This document shows, in pieces, positions 25,128 through 33,598 of a DNA stretch of 64,000 bases. The stretch's first letter is position 1. Every line of letters begins with the position of its first letter. This stretch comes from Candidatus Baltobacteraceae bacterium (GTDB taxonomy: Bacteria; Vulcanimicrobiota; Vulcanimicrobiia; Vulcanimicrobiales; Vulcanimicrobiaceae): contig DATJTX010000021.1 in assembly GCA_035502855.1 (NCBI GenBank), forward strand, positions 124,001 through 188,000, given 5' to 3'. Position numbers and translations under genes: made by a program. Below the pieces are notes generated by a model. That model saw only the letters and a program-made list of their open reading frames with translations. It made no database searches and was not told where the DNA came from.

Positions 25128-25964
25128 ATGCAAAAGGTTGCCATCGAACGCAAGATCATCGCGCTTCAGGTCGATGCCGCGCGCGAGCGAGCGCGCCGGC
25201 TCGCAAACGAGATCGCGAGCAGTTTTCGTGCGCACGAGTACGAGATTGTCGATGCATCGGCCAAGGCTGAGGACGCGGCGCTCTTCATCACCGTTGGCGG
25301 CGACGGCACCTTATTGCGCGCGGCGCGCGTGGCAACCAAGATCGGCGTGCCGCTTCTGGGCATCAATACCGGCCGGTTGGGATTCCTGACCGAACTCGAC
25401 GAGGGCGATCCGCGCATTCCGCATCTTCCTTCGCTTATCGAAGAAGGGCTGATCATCGAAGAGCGCGTTGCGCTCGAAGCCCAGTACGGAGAGCGTCATT
25501 ATTTTGCGCTCAACGACGTTGTCGTGCGAAAAGGGGGCGTTTCGCGGATCGTTCCCTTCGGCTTGAGCCTCGACAACGAACACATCGCCGACATCCCGGC
25601 CGACGGGATCTGTATCTCGACGCCGACGGGTTCGACCGCCTATTTTCTTTCCGCCGGCGGATCGATCATCTCGCCGCGCGTCGACGCCTTCGGTATCGTA
25701 CCGCTGCTGCCGCATACGCTCTTTTCCCGCCCGCTGATCGTCCCCGCGAATTCGGAGATCGGCGTGGGATGCGATTCCGAAGTCGCGCGCGCGCATTTGG
25801 AGTGCGACGGCGACGTTCTCGCCGAGATCGGCCCGAACACGGTCGTGCAGGTGCGGCGCTTCCCGAAATGCGTGCGTTTCGCACGGCTCTCGCCGCTGCG
25901 GTTCTTCGAGCGGCTCGAAGAAAAGATGCGCTGGGGTGTTTCCATCCGGGCGGTAACGCGGTAA
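25128..25964 (+). CDS. nadK: NAD kinase
   Basis: Phosphorylates NAD to NADP. The 278-residue product contains the diagnostic GGDGTLLRAAR, NTGRLGFLTELDEGD and TPTGSTAYFLSAGGSIISP motifs. It starts at ATG three bases after tlyA. C-terminal residues include the usual beta-rich domain and end VSIRAVTR. It is co-oriented with recN, whose ribosome-binding site overlaps the nadK stop codon. Confidence 0.95.
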   Translation: MQKVAIERKIIALQVDAARERARRLANEIASSFRAHEYEIVDASAKAEDAALFITVGGDGTLLRAARVATKIGVPLLGINTGRLGFLTELDEGDPRIPHLPSLIEEGLIIEERVALEAQYGERHYFALNDVVVRKGGVSRIVPFGLSLDNEHIADIPADGICISTPTGSTAYFLSAGGSIISPRVDAFGIVPLLPHTLFSRPLIVPANSEIGVGCDSEVARAHLECDGDVLAEIGPNTVVQVRRFPKCVRFARLSPLRFFERLEEKMRWGVSIRAVTR

Positions 25965-25975
25965 GGAGCCGCGCG

Positions 25976-27607
25976 ATGCTCAGCCGCCTCGAGATCGAGA
26001 ACTACGGTTTGATCGCCCGTGCGACGGTCGAGTTCAGTCCGGGCGCGACGATCTTCACCGGCGAGACCGGCTCCGGAAAGACGATGATTCTCGGTGCGCT
26101 CGGCTTCGCATTGGGCGAGCGCGCCAGCGCCGACGTCGTCCGGCGCGGGACGGCGCGGGCGACGGTCACCCTTGCGTTCGAGCCGGACGAGACGCTGCGG
26201 TCGCGTCTGGCGGCCGACGGTTACGAAGTGGATCCGGGCGAAGAAGCGACGATCGTACGAGAGATGAACGAAGCGGGCAAGTCCGGCGTGCGCGTCAACG
26301 GACGCCCCGCGACGGCGAGTTACGTGCGCGAACTCGGCGAGCAGCTCGCCGAAATCGTCGGGCAGCACCAGGCGCAGCGCTTGCTCTCACCGCCGTATCA
26401 ACTCGAATTGCTCGACCGGTTCGCCGGGATGCGCGCGCTCGAAGCGCGCGACGCGGTGGAGGCATCCCGCGCGCGCGCCGCGGCCTGCGCGAAAGAGCTC
26501 GACGCCTTGCAGGGCGACGAACTCCGCGCCCGAGCGCGTTACGAGGACGCGCAGTATGCGCTCGGCGAGATCGAGGGCGCAGCGCCTGAAATCGGCGAGG
26601 ACGATCGCCTCACCGAGCGCCGGCGCTATCTCGATAACGTCGAGCGGATCGCCGCCGCATTGCGCAGTGCGCATGAATCGACCGGCGGCGAGGACGCGAG
26701 CGCAACCGCGCTACTCGGCACGGCTAGCGTCGCTCTCGATTCGATCGCCGAGATCTCGCCCGAGCTGCGTGCGATGGCCGACGCCGCCGCGGCGCTCCAG
26801 AGCGAGAGCACGGACCTCGCGACACGGATTGCGCGAGAGCTCGAGGCGACCGAATTCGATGCCGGCGAGCTCGAAGCCATCAACGCTCGACTGGATCTAT
26901 TGGATCGGCTCAAGCGAAAGTACGGCGGTTCGATCGAAGCGATGCTCGCGACGCGCGAACGGTCGCGCGCGATCGTCGAATCCTTCGAATCGCGCGACGA
27001 GCGCGCCGCGCTTTTGCGCGCCGCGCTGCGCGACGCCGAAACGGCGCTCGCGAAGCAGGAAGCGGCCTTGCGGGCGATTCGCGAGGAAGCCGCCGGCCGC
27101 CTCAAAAACGCGCTCGCCCAAGAGTTCGGCGCGCTGGCGCTGGGCTCGGCTCGTTTCGACGTTGCGTTCGAACCGATCGAATTCACGTTCGCGGCGAACA
27201 AGGGTGAAGCGCTGCGTCCACTCGGCCGCGTCGCCTCGGGCGGCGAGATTGCGCGCGTCCTGCTCGCGCTGGTGGTCGTGCTCGCCGGCGCGCGCGATCG
27301 CACGGCGCTGATTTTCGACGAGATCGACACCGGGATCGGCGGCGCGACCGCGACCGCGGTCGGCGCGCGCATCGGCCGCCTCGCGCGCGAGGGCCAGGTG
27401 GTGTGCGTGACCCACCTCGCGCAGCTGGCGACCTGGTCGGATCGTCATTACGTGCTGGACAAGGTGGAGAAGGCGCGCGTGACGACGATCACCGTGCGCG
27501 AGATCGCGGGCGAAGACGCGCGCGCAGCCGAGCTGGCGCGGATGCTCTCGGGCGAGACGCACGACGTAGCGCTCGAGCATGCTCGCACGCTGCTGCGCGC
27601 CCGATGA
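25976..27607 (+). CDS. recN: DNA repair protein RecN
   Basis: SMC-like ATPase that acts at double-strand breaks. The 543-residue product has the N-terminal P-loop GETGSGKT, the coiled-coil arms in the middle (rich in Ala, Glu, Arg), the ABC signature SGGEIARVLLALVV and Walker B ALIFDEIDTGIGG, followed by VCVTHLAQLATWSD. The ATG at 25976 has an AAGGAG site; the open frame extends upstream but only shadows nadK. Its stop overlaps the start of a LigD-type polymerase gene (ATGA), tying it to end-joining functions. Confidence 0.95.
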   Translation: MLSRLEIENYGLIARATVEFSPGATIFTGETGSGKTMILGALGFALGERASADVVRRGTARATVTLAFEPDETLRSRLAADGYEVDPGEEATIVREMNEAGKSGVRVNGRPATASYVRELGEQLAEIVGQHQAQRLLSPPYQLELLDRFAGMRALEARDAVEASRARAAACAKELDALQGDELRARARYEDAQYALGEIEGAAPEIGEDDRLTERRRYLDNVERIAAALRSAHESTGGEDASATALLGTASVALDSIAEISPELRAMADAAAALQSESTDLATRIARELEATEFDAGELEAINARLDLLDRLKRKYGGSIEAMLATRERSRAIVESFESRDERAALLRAALRDAETALAKQEAALRAIREEAAGRLKNALAQEFGALALGSARFDVAFEPIEFTFAANKGEALRPLGRVASGGEIARVLLALVVVLAGARDRTALIFDEIDTGIGGATATAVGARIGRLAREGQVVCVTHLAQLATWSDRHYVLDKVEKARVTTITVREIAGEDARAAELARMLSGETHDVALEHARTLLRAR

Positions 27608-28521
27608 CGATTCCGCGCGACCGCGACGACGCCGTGGTCGCGGCAGGCGGCAAGCGCGTCACCTTGACGAATCTGCGCAAGGTCTTTTTCCCGGCCATCG
27701 GCGCGACCAAGGGCGATCTCTTGCAATACTACGCCGACGTGTCCGCCGTGTTGTTGCCGCACGTGGCGGAGCGCGCGATGGTCATGAAACGCTATCCTAA
27801 CGGCGCACAGGGCGACTTCTTTTTCATGAAGCGCGTCCCGCAACCGCACCCCGAGTGGTTGGAAACCTGCCGCGTCCACCACCGCTCCGGTAACGTGATC
27901 GATTTTCCGATGGCGAACGATCCGGCTTCGCTGCTGTGGATCGTGAATCTCGGTTGCATCGACCTCAATCAGTGGTACGCGACCTGCGATGACATCGATC
28001 GTCCCAGCTACGTTCATTTCGATCTCGATCCCGGTACTGCGGCGTTTTCGAGCGTGCGTGAAACCGCGCTTCTGGTTCGCGATGGTCTCTCGGCTCTGGG
28101 GATGCCCGCGTACGCCAAGACGTCGGGATCGAAGGGAATCCACGTCTACGTCCCGATCGTGCGCGGACCGGTGCAAAAGGCGGTGTGGAGCTTTGCCAAA
28201 GAGTTCGCGGTCGCGATCGCGCGCCACGAGCCGGCGCTGACGACCGCCGAGTATCGCAAGGAGAAGCGGCCGCCCGGTCGCGTGTTGGTCGATTACAATC
28301 AGAACCGTTGGGGCTCGACGCTCGCTTCCGTCTATTCCGTGCGCCCTACGCCGCACGCGAGCGTATCGACCCCGGTCGAGTGGGACGAGATCGAATCCGG
28401 TATCGAGATCGACGACTTTCGGATCGATAACGTTCGCGAGCGAATCGCGAAGCTCGGCGATTTATGGAAACCGCTCGTTGCTAAACGCGGGCGCTTCGAT
28501 CTGACGCCGCTGTTGCATTAG
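27604..28521 (+). CDS. LigD-type polymerase/primase domain protein (NHEJ)
   Basis: A stand-alone 305-residue archaeo-eukaryotic primase-like protein of the LigD polymerase family. Visible are the FFFMKRVPQPHPEWL segment, HFDLDPG with the two metal-binding aspartates, KTSGSKGIHVYVPI and RVLVDYNQN. In many bacteria this domain is fused to an ATP-dependent ligase and fills or extends ends during non-homologous end joining with Ku. Here the ligase is a separate gene 2.6 kb downstream, with a lipoprotein cassette between. No Ku gene lies in this window. Start codon coupled to recN. Confidence 0.9.
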   Translation: MTIPRDRDDAVVAAGGKRVTLTNLRKVFFPAIGATKGDLLQYYADVSAVLLPHVAERAMVMKRYPNGAQGDFFFMKRVPQPHPEWLETCRVHHRSGNVIDFPMANDPASLLWIVNLGCIDLNQWYATCDDIDRPSYVHFDLDPGTAAFSSVRETALLVRDGLSALGMPAYAKTSGSKGIHVYVPIVRGPVQKAVWSFAKEFAVAIARHEPALTTAEYRKEKRPPGRVLVDYNQNRWGSTLASVYSVRPTPHASVSTPVEWDEIESGIEIDDFRIDNVRERIAKLGDLWKPLVAKRGRFDLTPLLH

Positions 28522-28593
28522 GCCTATAAGCCCGGGTGGGTCTCCCTAGTCGGCCGTCTTTGCAACACGTACGCCTTGGTACGCTGATTTCCC

Positions 28594-28935
28594 ATGAAGT
28601 CGGCACGTCTCGCGGTCATCACGCTTTTTGCGCTTTCAGTCGCCGCCTGCGGTGGAGGCGGGGGCGGCGGCGGTAGCCCCGTGATACCCGCGGGCGTGCC
28701 GACGAGTGGGCCAACGGGTCCGACGCCGAGCGCACTGCCCTCGAATGCGCCGGGCTCACCGACACCGGCGCCGACGCTCGCGCCGACCCCGACGCCGACG
28801 CTCGCGCCGACACCGGCGCCGACGCTCGCGCCGACACCGACACCGACGCTCGCGCCGACACCGACACCGACCGGAAACGTTTGCTTTGGGATCGACGGTG
28901 CCACGTGCCCGCCCACGCCGACGCCGACGCCTTAG
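28594..28935 (+). CDS. Pro/Thr-rich small lipoprotein, cassette copy 2
   Basis: A 113-residue predicted lipoprotein with lipobox SVAAC (Cys19), a polyglycine run and repeated LAPTPTPT units. The C terminus [15 protein letters not shown] plus PTPTP tail is almost identical to that of the gene at 8641-8961, while the signal peptide and repeats differ. Nine bases separate it from the large lipoprotein, the same spacing as in copy 1. Function unknown. Confidence 0.75.
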   Translation: MKSARLAVITLFALSVAACGGGGGGGGSPVIPAGVPTSGPTGPTPSALPSNAPGSPTPAPTLAPTPTPTLAPTPAPTLAPTPTPTLAPTPTPTGNVCFGIDGATCPPTPTPTP

Positions 28936-28944
28936 GAGAGAACG

Positions 28945-31092
28945 ATGCGCTTCGCCTTTGCTCTCGCTATCGTTTTCGAGGCACTGCTGGCAGCTTGCAG
29001 CGGCGGTAGCGGATCGCCGCCGCTTCCGAACGCCGGTGCGCCGGCGTCGGCGGGATCGCAACCGGCGATCGGTTCGGCCACGTTCGCGATCGTCGTACCC
29101 GCAGCGAGCACAATGGAGCGCGTGCGTCCGAATTACGTCTCGCCGAACACCCAATCGCTCTCGATCACGCTCACGCAGGCCAACGGAGTAGCGGTGACGT
29201 CGCCTACGCCGGAGGTGGTCGCGCTCACGCCGGGCTCACCGAATTGCTCGACCGCTGCATCCGGGGGAACTACCTGCTCGGTCACCTCGACCTATCCGAC
29301 CGGCTCGGACGTGTGGAAGCTCGCGCTCTACGCCTCGACGGACGGAACGGGAACCCCGCTCTCGATCAACACCGTCGCCGCGACGGTCAAGACCGGAAGC
29401 AACACGGTCGATCTGACGATGAACCCGGTCGTCGCGTCGCTGGCCTTCTCGCCGGCGTACGCATCTTGCGCATACGGCGCGTCATGCACGAACGCGGTCG
29501 TGCTCGATGCGCTCGACGCTAGCGGCGCAACGATCATCGGGCCGGGAAGCTACGTGAACTCCTCGCAGAGCGCGGTGACGATCTCGATTTCGCCGGCGCC
29601 GAGCGGTTTGACGCTCGAGAATTCGAGCGGAGGTTCGGCGGTAACGACCGGCTCGGCGCCGGGGCAATTGACGCTCGCCGACATTGCGTATAACGGCAGC
29701 GCCGGCTCCTCGGGCGGCACGCTGACCGTCAACGCGTCGGACACGAACGGCAATAGCGCGACGTGGACGTTGTCGCTTTCAGCGACCGCGGGCTCCTCGC
29801 CGTCGCCGACCGCATCGCCGACGAGCGGCGCGACCTACTATCCGCCCGATCCGCCCTCGGCGATTCGCAGCACGTACGGTCGCATCGGATTGGCGGAGAT
29901 CTTCGACTACTTCCCCAGCACCGGCACGCAGATGAGCTCGTCGCAGATCTCGGCCGACGCGAACAATTACGATGCGGTGTGGGCCTCGTTCGACCCGCAA
30001 CCATGGCGGTCCAGCAACCCGTCGGCGCTCGTCTCGCGCTACTACATCATCGAGGAAGACAACGAACTGATATCGGGCCACGATCTCCAGTGGTGGCAGG
30101 AGAATCATCCCGACTGGATTCTTTATGCCTGCTCGTCGAATGGAACGCCAACCCACGACTACGCCTACACGCCCGGTGACGGCTTCCCCGACGTTCCGCT
30201 CGACATGCACAATCCGGCCGTCGTGCAGTATCAGGTCCAAAGCTTGATCTCGTACGCGCAGGCGAACGATTACAACGCGCTGGCACTCGATGAAGTGATC
30301 TTCGAGGACGTGATGAAAGGCGGAAATCCCGAACTCGGTCAGACCGAGAATACGAGCGAGTACGGGTGCGGGATCTGGAACGACGACGGAACGTTCACGA
30401 CGGTCTACACCGGTCCCACCGATCCGACGTGGACGGCGGACGTGCTCAACTGGGTGAGCACCGCCAAACAGGCAGCGGAATCGGCCGGCCTCGCGGTCAT
30501 CGTCAATCACCCGGTCGGATCCGTCGGTAACTCGAACGAGCAAAGCCTGCTCTCGAGCGTCGATGCCGAGGTCGACGAGGACGGCTTCTCCGACTACGGC
30601 AACTACATCGACTCGAGTACGTTCTTCAAGAGCACGTGGTCGTGGATGGAGTGGATACAGTCGCAGGGCAAGGCCTTCATCGACATAGATCGCTACACGC
30701 TCAACGGCGAAACCTCGCCGACAACCGACCAGATCGAGTACTCGATCGGGACGTATCTGATGGCCAACGAGGGCAACGCCGATCTTTTTGCCGACGCGAA
30801 CAACGGCAAAGGATACGGGTATGGCGCGGAAAACTACTACCCCGAATATGCGACGCAGCTCGGCGATCCGTGCGGAGCGATGTACGAAGACTCGACCGAT
30901 CCGCAGATCTACTACCGGCGCTTCGCGAGCGGTATGGTGGTCGTCAATGCGAGCGACTCGGCGAGCGGAAGCGCCACGCTGCCTTCAGATCACACCTACA
31001 CCGACATCGGAGGCCGCTCGGTGACCGATCCGCTCACCGTGAGCCCCAGCGACGCGTGGGTGATGACCACGACCGGTAACGGCTGTACGTGA
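28945..31092 (+). CDS. large lipoprotein, cassette copy 2, with TIM-barrel hydrolase-like domain
   Basis: A 715-residue predicted lipoprotein (LLAAC, Cys18). Residues about 1-290 are homologous to copy 1. The C-terminal part (about 300-715) is unrelated to copy 1 and resembles a glycoside hydrolase-like TIM barrel: RIGLAEIFDYFPSTGTQMSS, the strand-end NALALDEVIFEDV with two acidic residues, GLAVIVNHPVGS, DAEVDEDGFSDYGN and YLMANEGNADLF. This layout recalls the hypothetical glycosyl hydrolase families (for example GHL15); I could not confirm it. It ends in a GTGA overlap with the DNA ligase gene, so transcription is shared with that gene. Confidence 0.7.
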   Translation: MRFAFALAIVFEALLAACSGGSGSPPLPNAGAPASAGSQPAIGSATFAIVVPAASTMERVRPNYVSPNTQSLSITLTQANGVAVTSPTPEVVALTPGSPNCSTAASGGTTCSVTSTYPTGSDVWKLALYASTDGTGTPLSINTVAATVKTGSNTVDLTMNPVVASLAFSPAYASCAYGASCTNAVVLDALDASGATIIGPGSYVNSSQSAVTISISPAPSGLTLENSSGGSAVTTGSAPGQLTLADIAYNGSAGSSGGTLTVNASDTNGNSATWTLSLSATAGSSPSPTASPTSGATYYPPDPPSAIRSTYGRIGLAEIFDYFPSTGTQMSSSQISADANNYDAVWASFDPQPWRSSNPSALVSRYYIIEEDNELISGHDLQWWQENHPDWILYACSSNGTPTHDYAYTPGDGFPDVPLDMHNPAVVQYQVQSLISYAQANDYNALALDEVIFEDVMKGGNPELGQTENTSEYGCGIWNDDGTFTTVYTGPTDPTWTADVLNWVSTAKQAAESAGLAVIVNHPVGSVGNSNEQSLLSSVDAEVDEDGFSDYGNYIDSSTFFKSTWSWMEWIQSQGKAFIDIDRYTLNGETSPTTDQIEYSIGTYLMANEGNADLFADANNGKGYGYGAENYYPEYATQLGDPCGAMYEDSTDPQIYYRRFASGMVVVNASDSASGSATLPSDHTYTDIGGRSVTDPLTVSPSDAWVMTTTGNGCT

Positions 31093-32132
31093 CGCTGCCG
31101 ATCCGTCCGCCGTACGACCCGATGGAGTTGTTGCAGGTCGAACGGATACCGGACGGACCGCAGTGGCAATATGAACCGAAGTGGGATGGATTTCGCTGCG
31201 TCGCGTTTCGCGACGGCGGCGAAATCTATTTGCAATCGAAGGCCGGCGAACCGCTGGCGCGCTACTTTCCCGAGGTCGTCGGTCATCTGCGCGCGCTCGG
31301 TGCGCGCCGCTTCGTGCTCGACGGCGAATTGATGGTGCAACTTGGCGAGACGCTTTCCTTCGATGCATTGCTGCAGCGGATTCATCCGGCGGAGAGCCGG
31401 GTCAAACGCCTCGCGCTGGAAACGCCGGCGCGCTACGTCGTTTTCGATATGCTGGTCGATGAGGGCGCGCACGATCTGACCGGGCAACCGTTGGTGACGC
31501 GCCGGCAATCGCTCGAACAGTTCGCGAAACGGTATTTGCACGGGGGCGAGATCGCGCTCTCGCCGGCCGTCAGCAACCGCGAGCAGGTGGAAGACTGGTT
31601 CGCGCGCGTCGGCAACGCGCTCGACGGCGTGGTTGCAAAGCGCCGCGATCACGCCTATGCGTCGGGAACGCGCGGCGGCGGTGTCAAGATCAAGCATCTG
31701 CGCACGGCGGATTGCGTGGTCGGCGGCTATCGTCTGAATAAGGAGCGCAACGGCGTCAGTTCGCTGCTGCTGGGACTCTTCGATCGTACCGGCAAGTTGA
31801 ACCACGTCGGCTTCACGTCCGGTCTGCGCTCCGACGAACGGGTTGCGTTGCTGCAACGGCTGCATCCGCTCGAGAAGCCGCCGGGTTTTACCGGCGCGGC
31901 GCCGGGCGGCCCCAGCCGCTGGCGGCAAAGCGACGAACCGTGGTTCCCGCTCGATCCAAAATTGGTCGTCGAGGTTCGCTACGATCACGTCACCGGCGAG
32001 CGGTTCAGGCACGGCACGAAGCTGATGCGCTGGCGTCCCGACAAGGCGCCGCGCCAGTGCACGATGGACCAACTCCAGGTCGCCGAGGCGGCCGCGCCTT
32101 TGGAACTGCTCGGCTTCACGGCTTCTTCCTAA
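31089..32132 (+). CDS. ATP-dependent DNA ligase (LigD/LigC-like)
   Basis: The 347-residue product has the nucleotidyltransferase core with the adenylation lysine K31 in EPKWDGFR, the FVLDGELMV motif, VVFDMLVDEG, LDGVVAKRRDHAYASG, and the OB-fold C-terminal domain with KIKHLRTADCVVGGYR and VEVRYDHVTG. This is the ligase module of the bacterial NHEJ type, here as a separate protein. The GTG start overlaps the stop of the large lipoprotein. The polymerase module lies before the lipoprotein cassette. Confidence 0.93.
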   Translation: MTLPIRPPYDPMELLQVERIPDGPQWQYEPKWDGFRCVAFRDGGEIYLQSKAGEPLARYFPEVVGHLRALGARRFVLDGELMVQLGETLSFDALLQRIHPAESRVKRLALETPARYVVFDMLVDEGAHDLTGQPLVTRRQSLEQFAKRYLHGGEIALSPAVSNREQVEDWFARVGNALDGVVAKRRDHAYASGTRGGGVKIKHLRTADCVVGGYRLNKERNGVSSLLLGLFDRTGKLNHVGFTSGLRSDERVALLQRLHPLEKPPGFTGAAPGGPSRWRQSDEPWFPLDPKLVVEVRYDHVTGERFRHGTKLMRWRPDKAPRQCTMDQLQVAEAAAPLELLGFTASS

Positions 32133-32169
32133 CGCCGGAAGAAAAGACCGGCCGCTTCGAACGCCGGGT

Positions 32170-33588
32170 CTAACCGATTCTGCGTTTGCGTGCGCCGGGT
32201 TCTTGCTGCGGCATCGTTTGCACCCTCGGTGCGGACGGGCGCGGCAGCGTGAGAATTTCTCGCTCGACGGCAACGAGCGCATCCGCGGTTTGCGGCAAGT
32301 CGGGAAGACTGACATCGATCGGCGATCCGAAGCCGAAGGCGCCGGTCATATCGCCGCATGTCGCGCGGCGCCATGCGGAGAGGTTCGGAACTTCGGCGCC
32401 GAAGCGTGATTCGAGCAATCGCAGCGTCGAGGTGTGATCGAGCGTGTCACCGTAGACGTAACCGCCCCGGGCAAACGGTGAAACGATCAAGGCGGGCACG
32501 CGGAAGCCCAGGCCTGTCGGCTGGCCGTCGATCCATTCGTCCGGTGTATGCAGCGGCGGCGTCGGCGGTAATACGTGATCGAAGAGCCCGTCATTTTCGT
32601 CGTATACGATGATGAACGCAGTCCGTGCCCAGTTCACAGGATTCGAGGCAAGCGCTTCGATGATTTGCCGGACGTAATTTTCGCCCGCCGCCGGTAGCTC
32701 GTCGGGGTGCTCGCAAAACGCGTAGGGCGGAATGATCCAACTCACTTGCGGGAGATTGCCGGTCCGCATATCGTCGAGCATCGCGTCGACTCCGCGTGCC
32801 TTGACCGCATATTCGTAGAGCGGCGAGGTCGGCGCGGCGTCCTGGAAGGGCGCGAAATTCAGAATGACGTTCAGACCAACCGGCTCGCCCGGTTCGGGCT
32901 CGTCGTGATAAATGCGCCACGACACCCCGGCCCGCTGCAGTTGCTCCGGATACGTCTCCCACGAATAGCGTGTCCTCAGATTTTTGATCGCGGGGCCGCC
33001 ATGCAGGCCGTTGGGATCATTCGACGCGGTCATCCAGAAGTAGCGGTTTGGGTAGGTGGGTCCCATGACCGAGCAGTGATAGCCGTCGCAAACCGTAAAT
33101 GCATCGGCCAGCGCATAATAGAACGGGAGATCTTCGCGCGTGTAGTAGCCCATCGTGAGGGGTCCGTTCGCGTAGTCGGTCGCGCGATGTGCGCTGACAA
33201 AGCCGTCGAGGCGTCCGCGGTCCCACGATGCGTGCAGCGCGTTCCACGAATGACTGAGATCGTGCAACCGTTGCGCGTTCGTCGTTCTCGTGTCGAGATG
33301 GAACGGTAACACGTAGCCCTCACGGCTTTCGCCGTCCGGCTGGTAAAATACCGGCTTGCCGTTCAGCAAGATGCCCGCCGCCGGATCGCTGTACCCGCGC
33401 ACGCCCGAGAGTGTGCCGAAGTAATGATCGAAAGAGCGGTTTTCCTGCATCAAGATCACGAAGTGCTCGATGTCGGAAAGCTTTGACGGCGGTGCCTGTG
33501 CCAGGGCGGGGCGCACCCACTCGACGTATGGCAGAGCCGCAGCACCTGCCAATCCCGAAAGAAACTGCGCACGCGATGGTCGTTTCAT
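32170..33588 (-). CDS. secreted phosphoesterase, non-haemolytic phospholipase C/acid phosphatase family
   Basis: The 472-residue product has an N-terminal export signal (SRAQFLSGLAGAAALP, about 5-31; only one arginine, so TAT export is uncertain) and the alkaline-phosphatase-like phosphoesterase domain. The hallmark QENRSFDHYFG (48-58) provides the metal-binding and nucleophile region; further conserved parts are CDGYHCSVMGPTYPNR, IIVYDENDGLFDHV, PALIVSPFARGGYV and LDHTSTLRLLESRFG. It could release phosphate from phospholipids or phosphoesters; the exact substrate is unknown. It converges on the ligase gene and lies ten bases downstream of pyk. Confidence 0.88.
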   Translation of the reverse strand: MKRPSRAQFLSGLAGAAALPYVEWVRPALAQAPPSKLSDIEHFVILMQENRSFDHYFGTLSGVRGYSDPAAGILLNGKPVFYQPDGESREGYVLPFHLDTRTTNAQRLHDLSHSWNALHASWDRGRLDGFVSAHRATDYANGPLTMGYYTREDLPFYYALADAFTVCDGYHCSVMGPTYPNRYFWMTASNDPNGLHGGPAIKNLRTRYSWETYPEQLQRAGVSWRIYHDEPEPGEPVGLNVILNFAPFQDAAPTSPLYEYAVKARGVDAMLDDMRTGNLPQVSWIIPPYAFCEHPDELPAAGENYVRQIIEALASNPVNWARTAFIIVYDENDGLFDHVLPPTPPLHTPDEWIDGQPTGLGFRVPALIVSPFARGGYVYGDTLDHTSTLRLLESRFGAEVPNLSAWRRATCGDMTGAFGFGSPIDVSLPDLPQTADALVAVEREILTLPRPSAPRVQTMPQQEPGARKRRIG

Positions 33589-33598
33589 TCTATCACCT

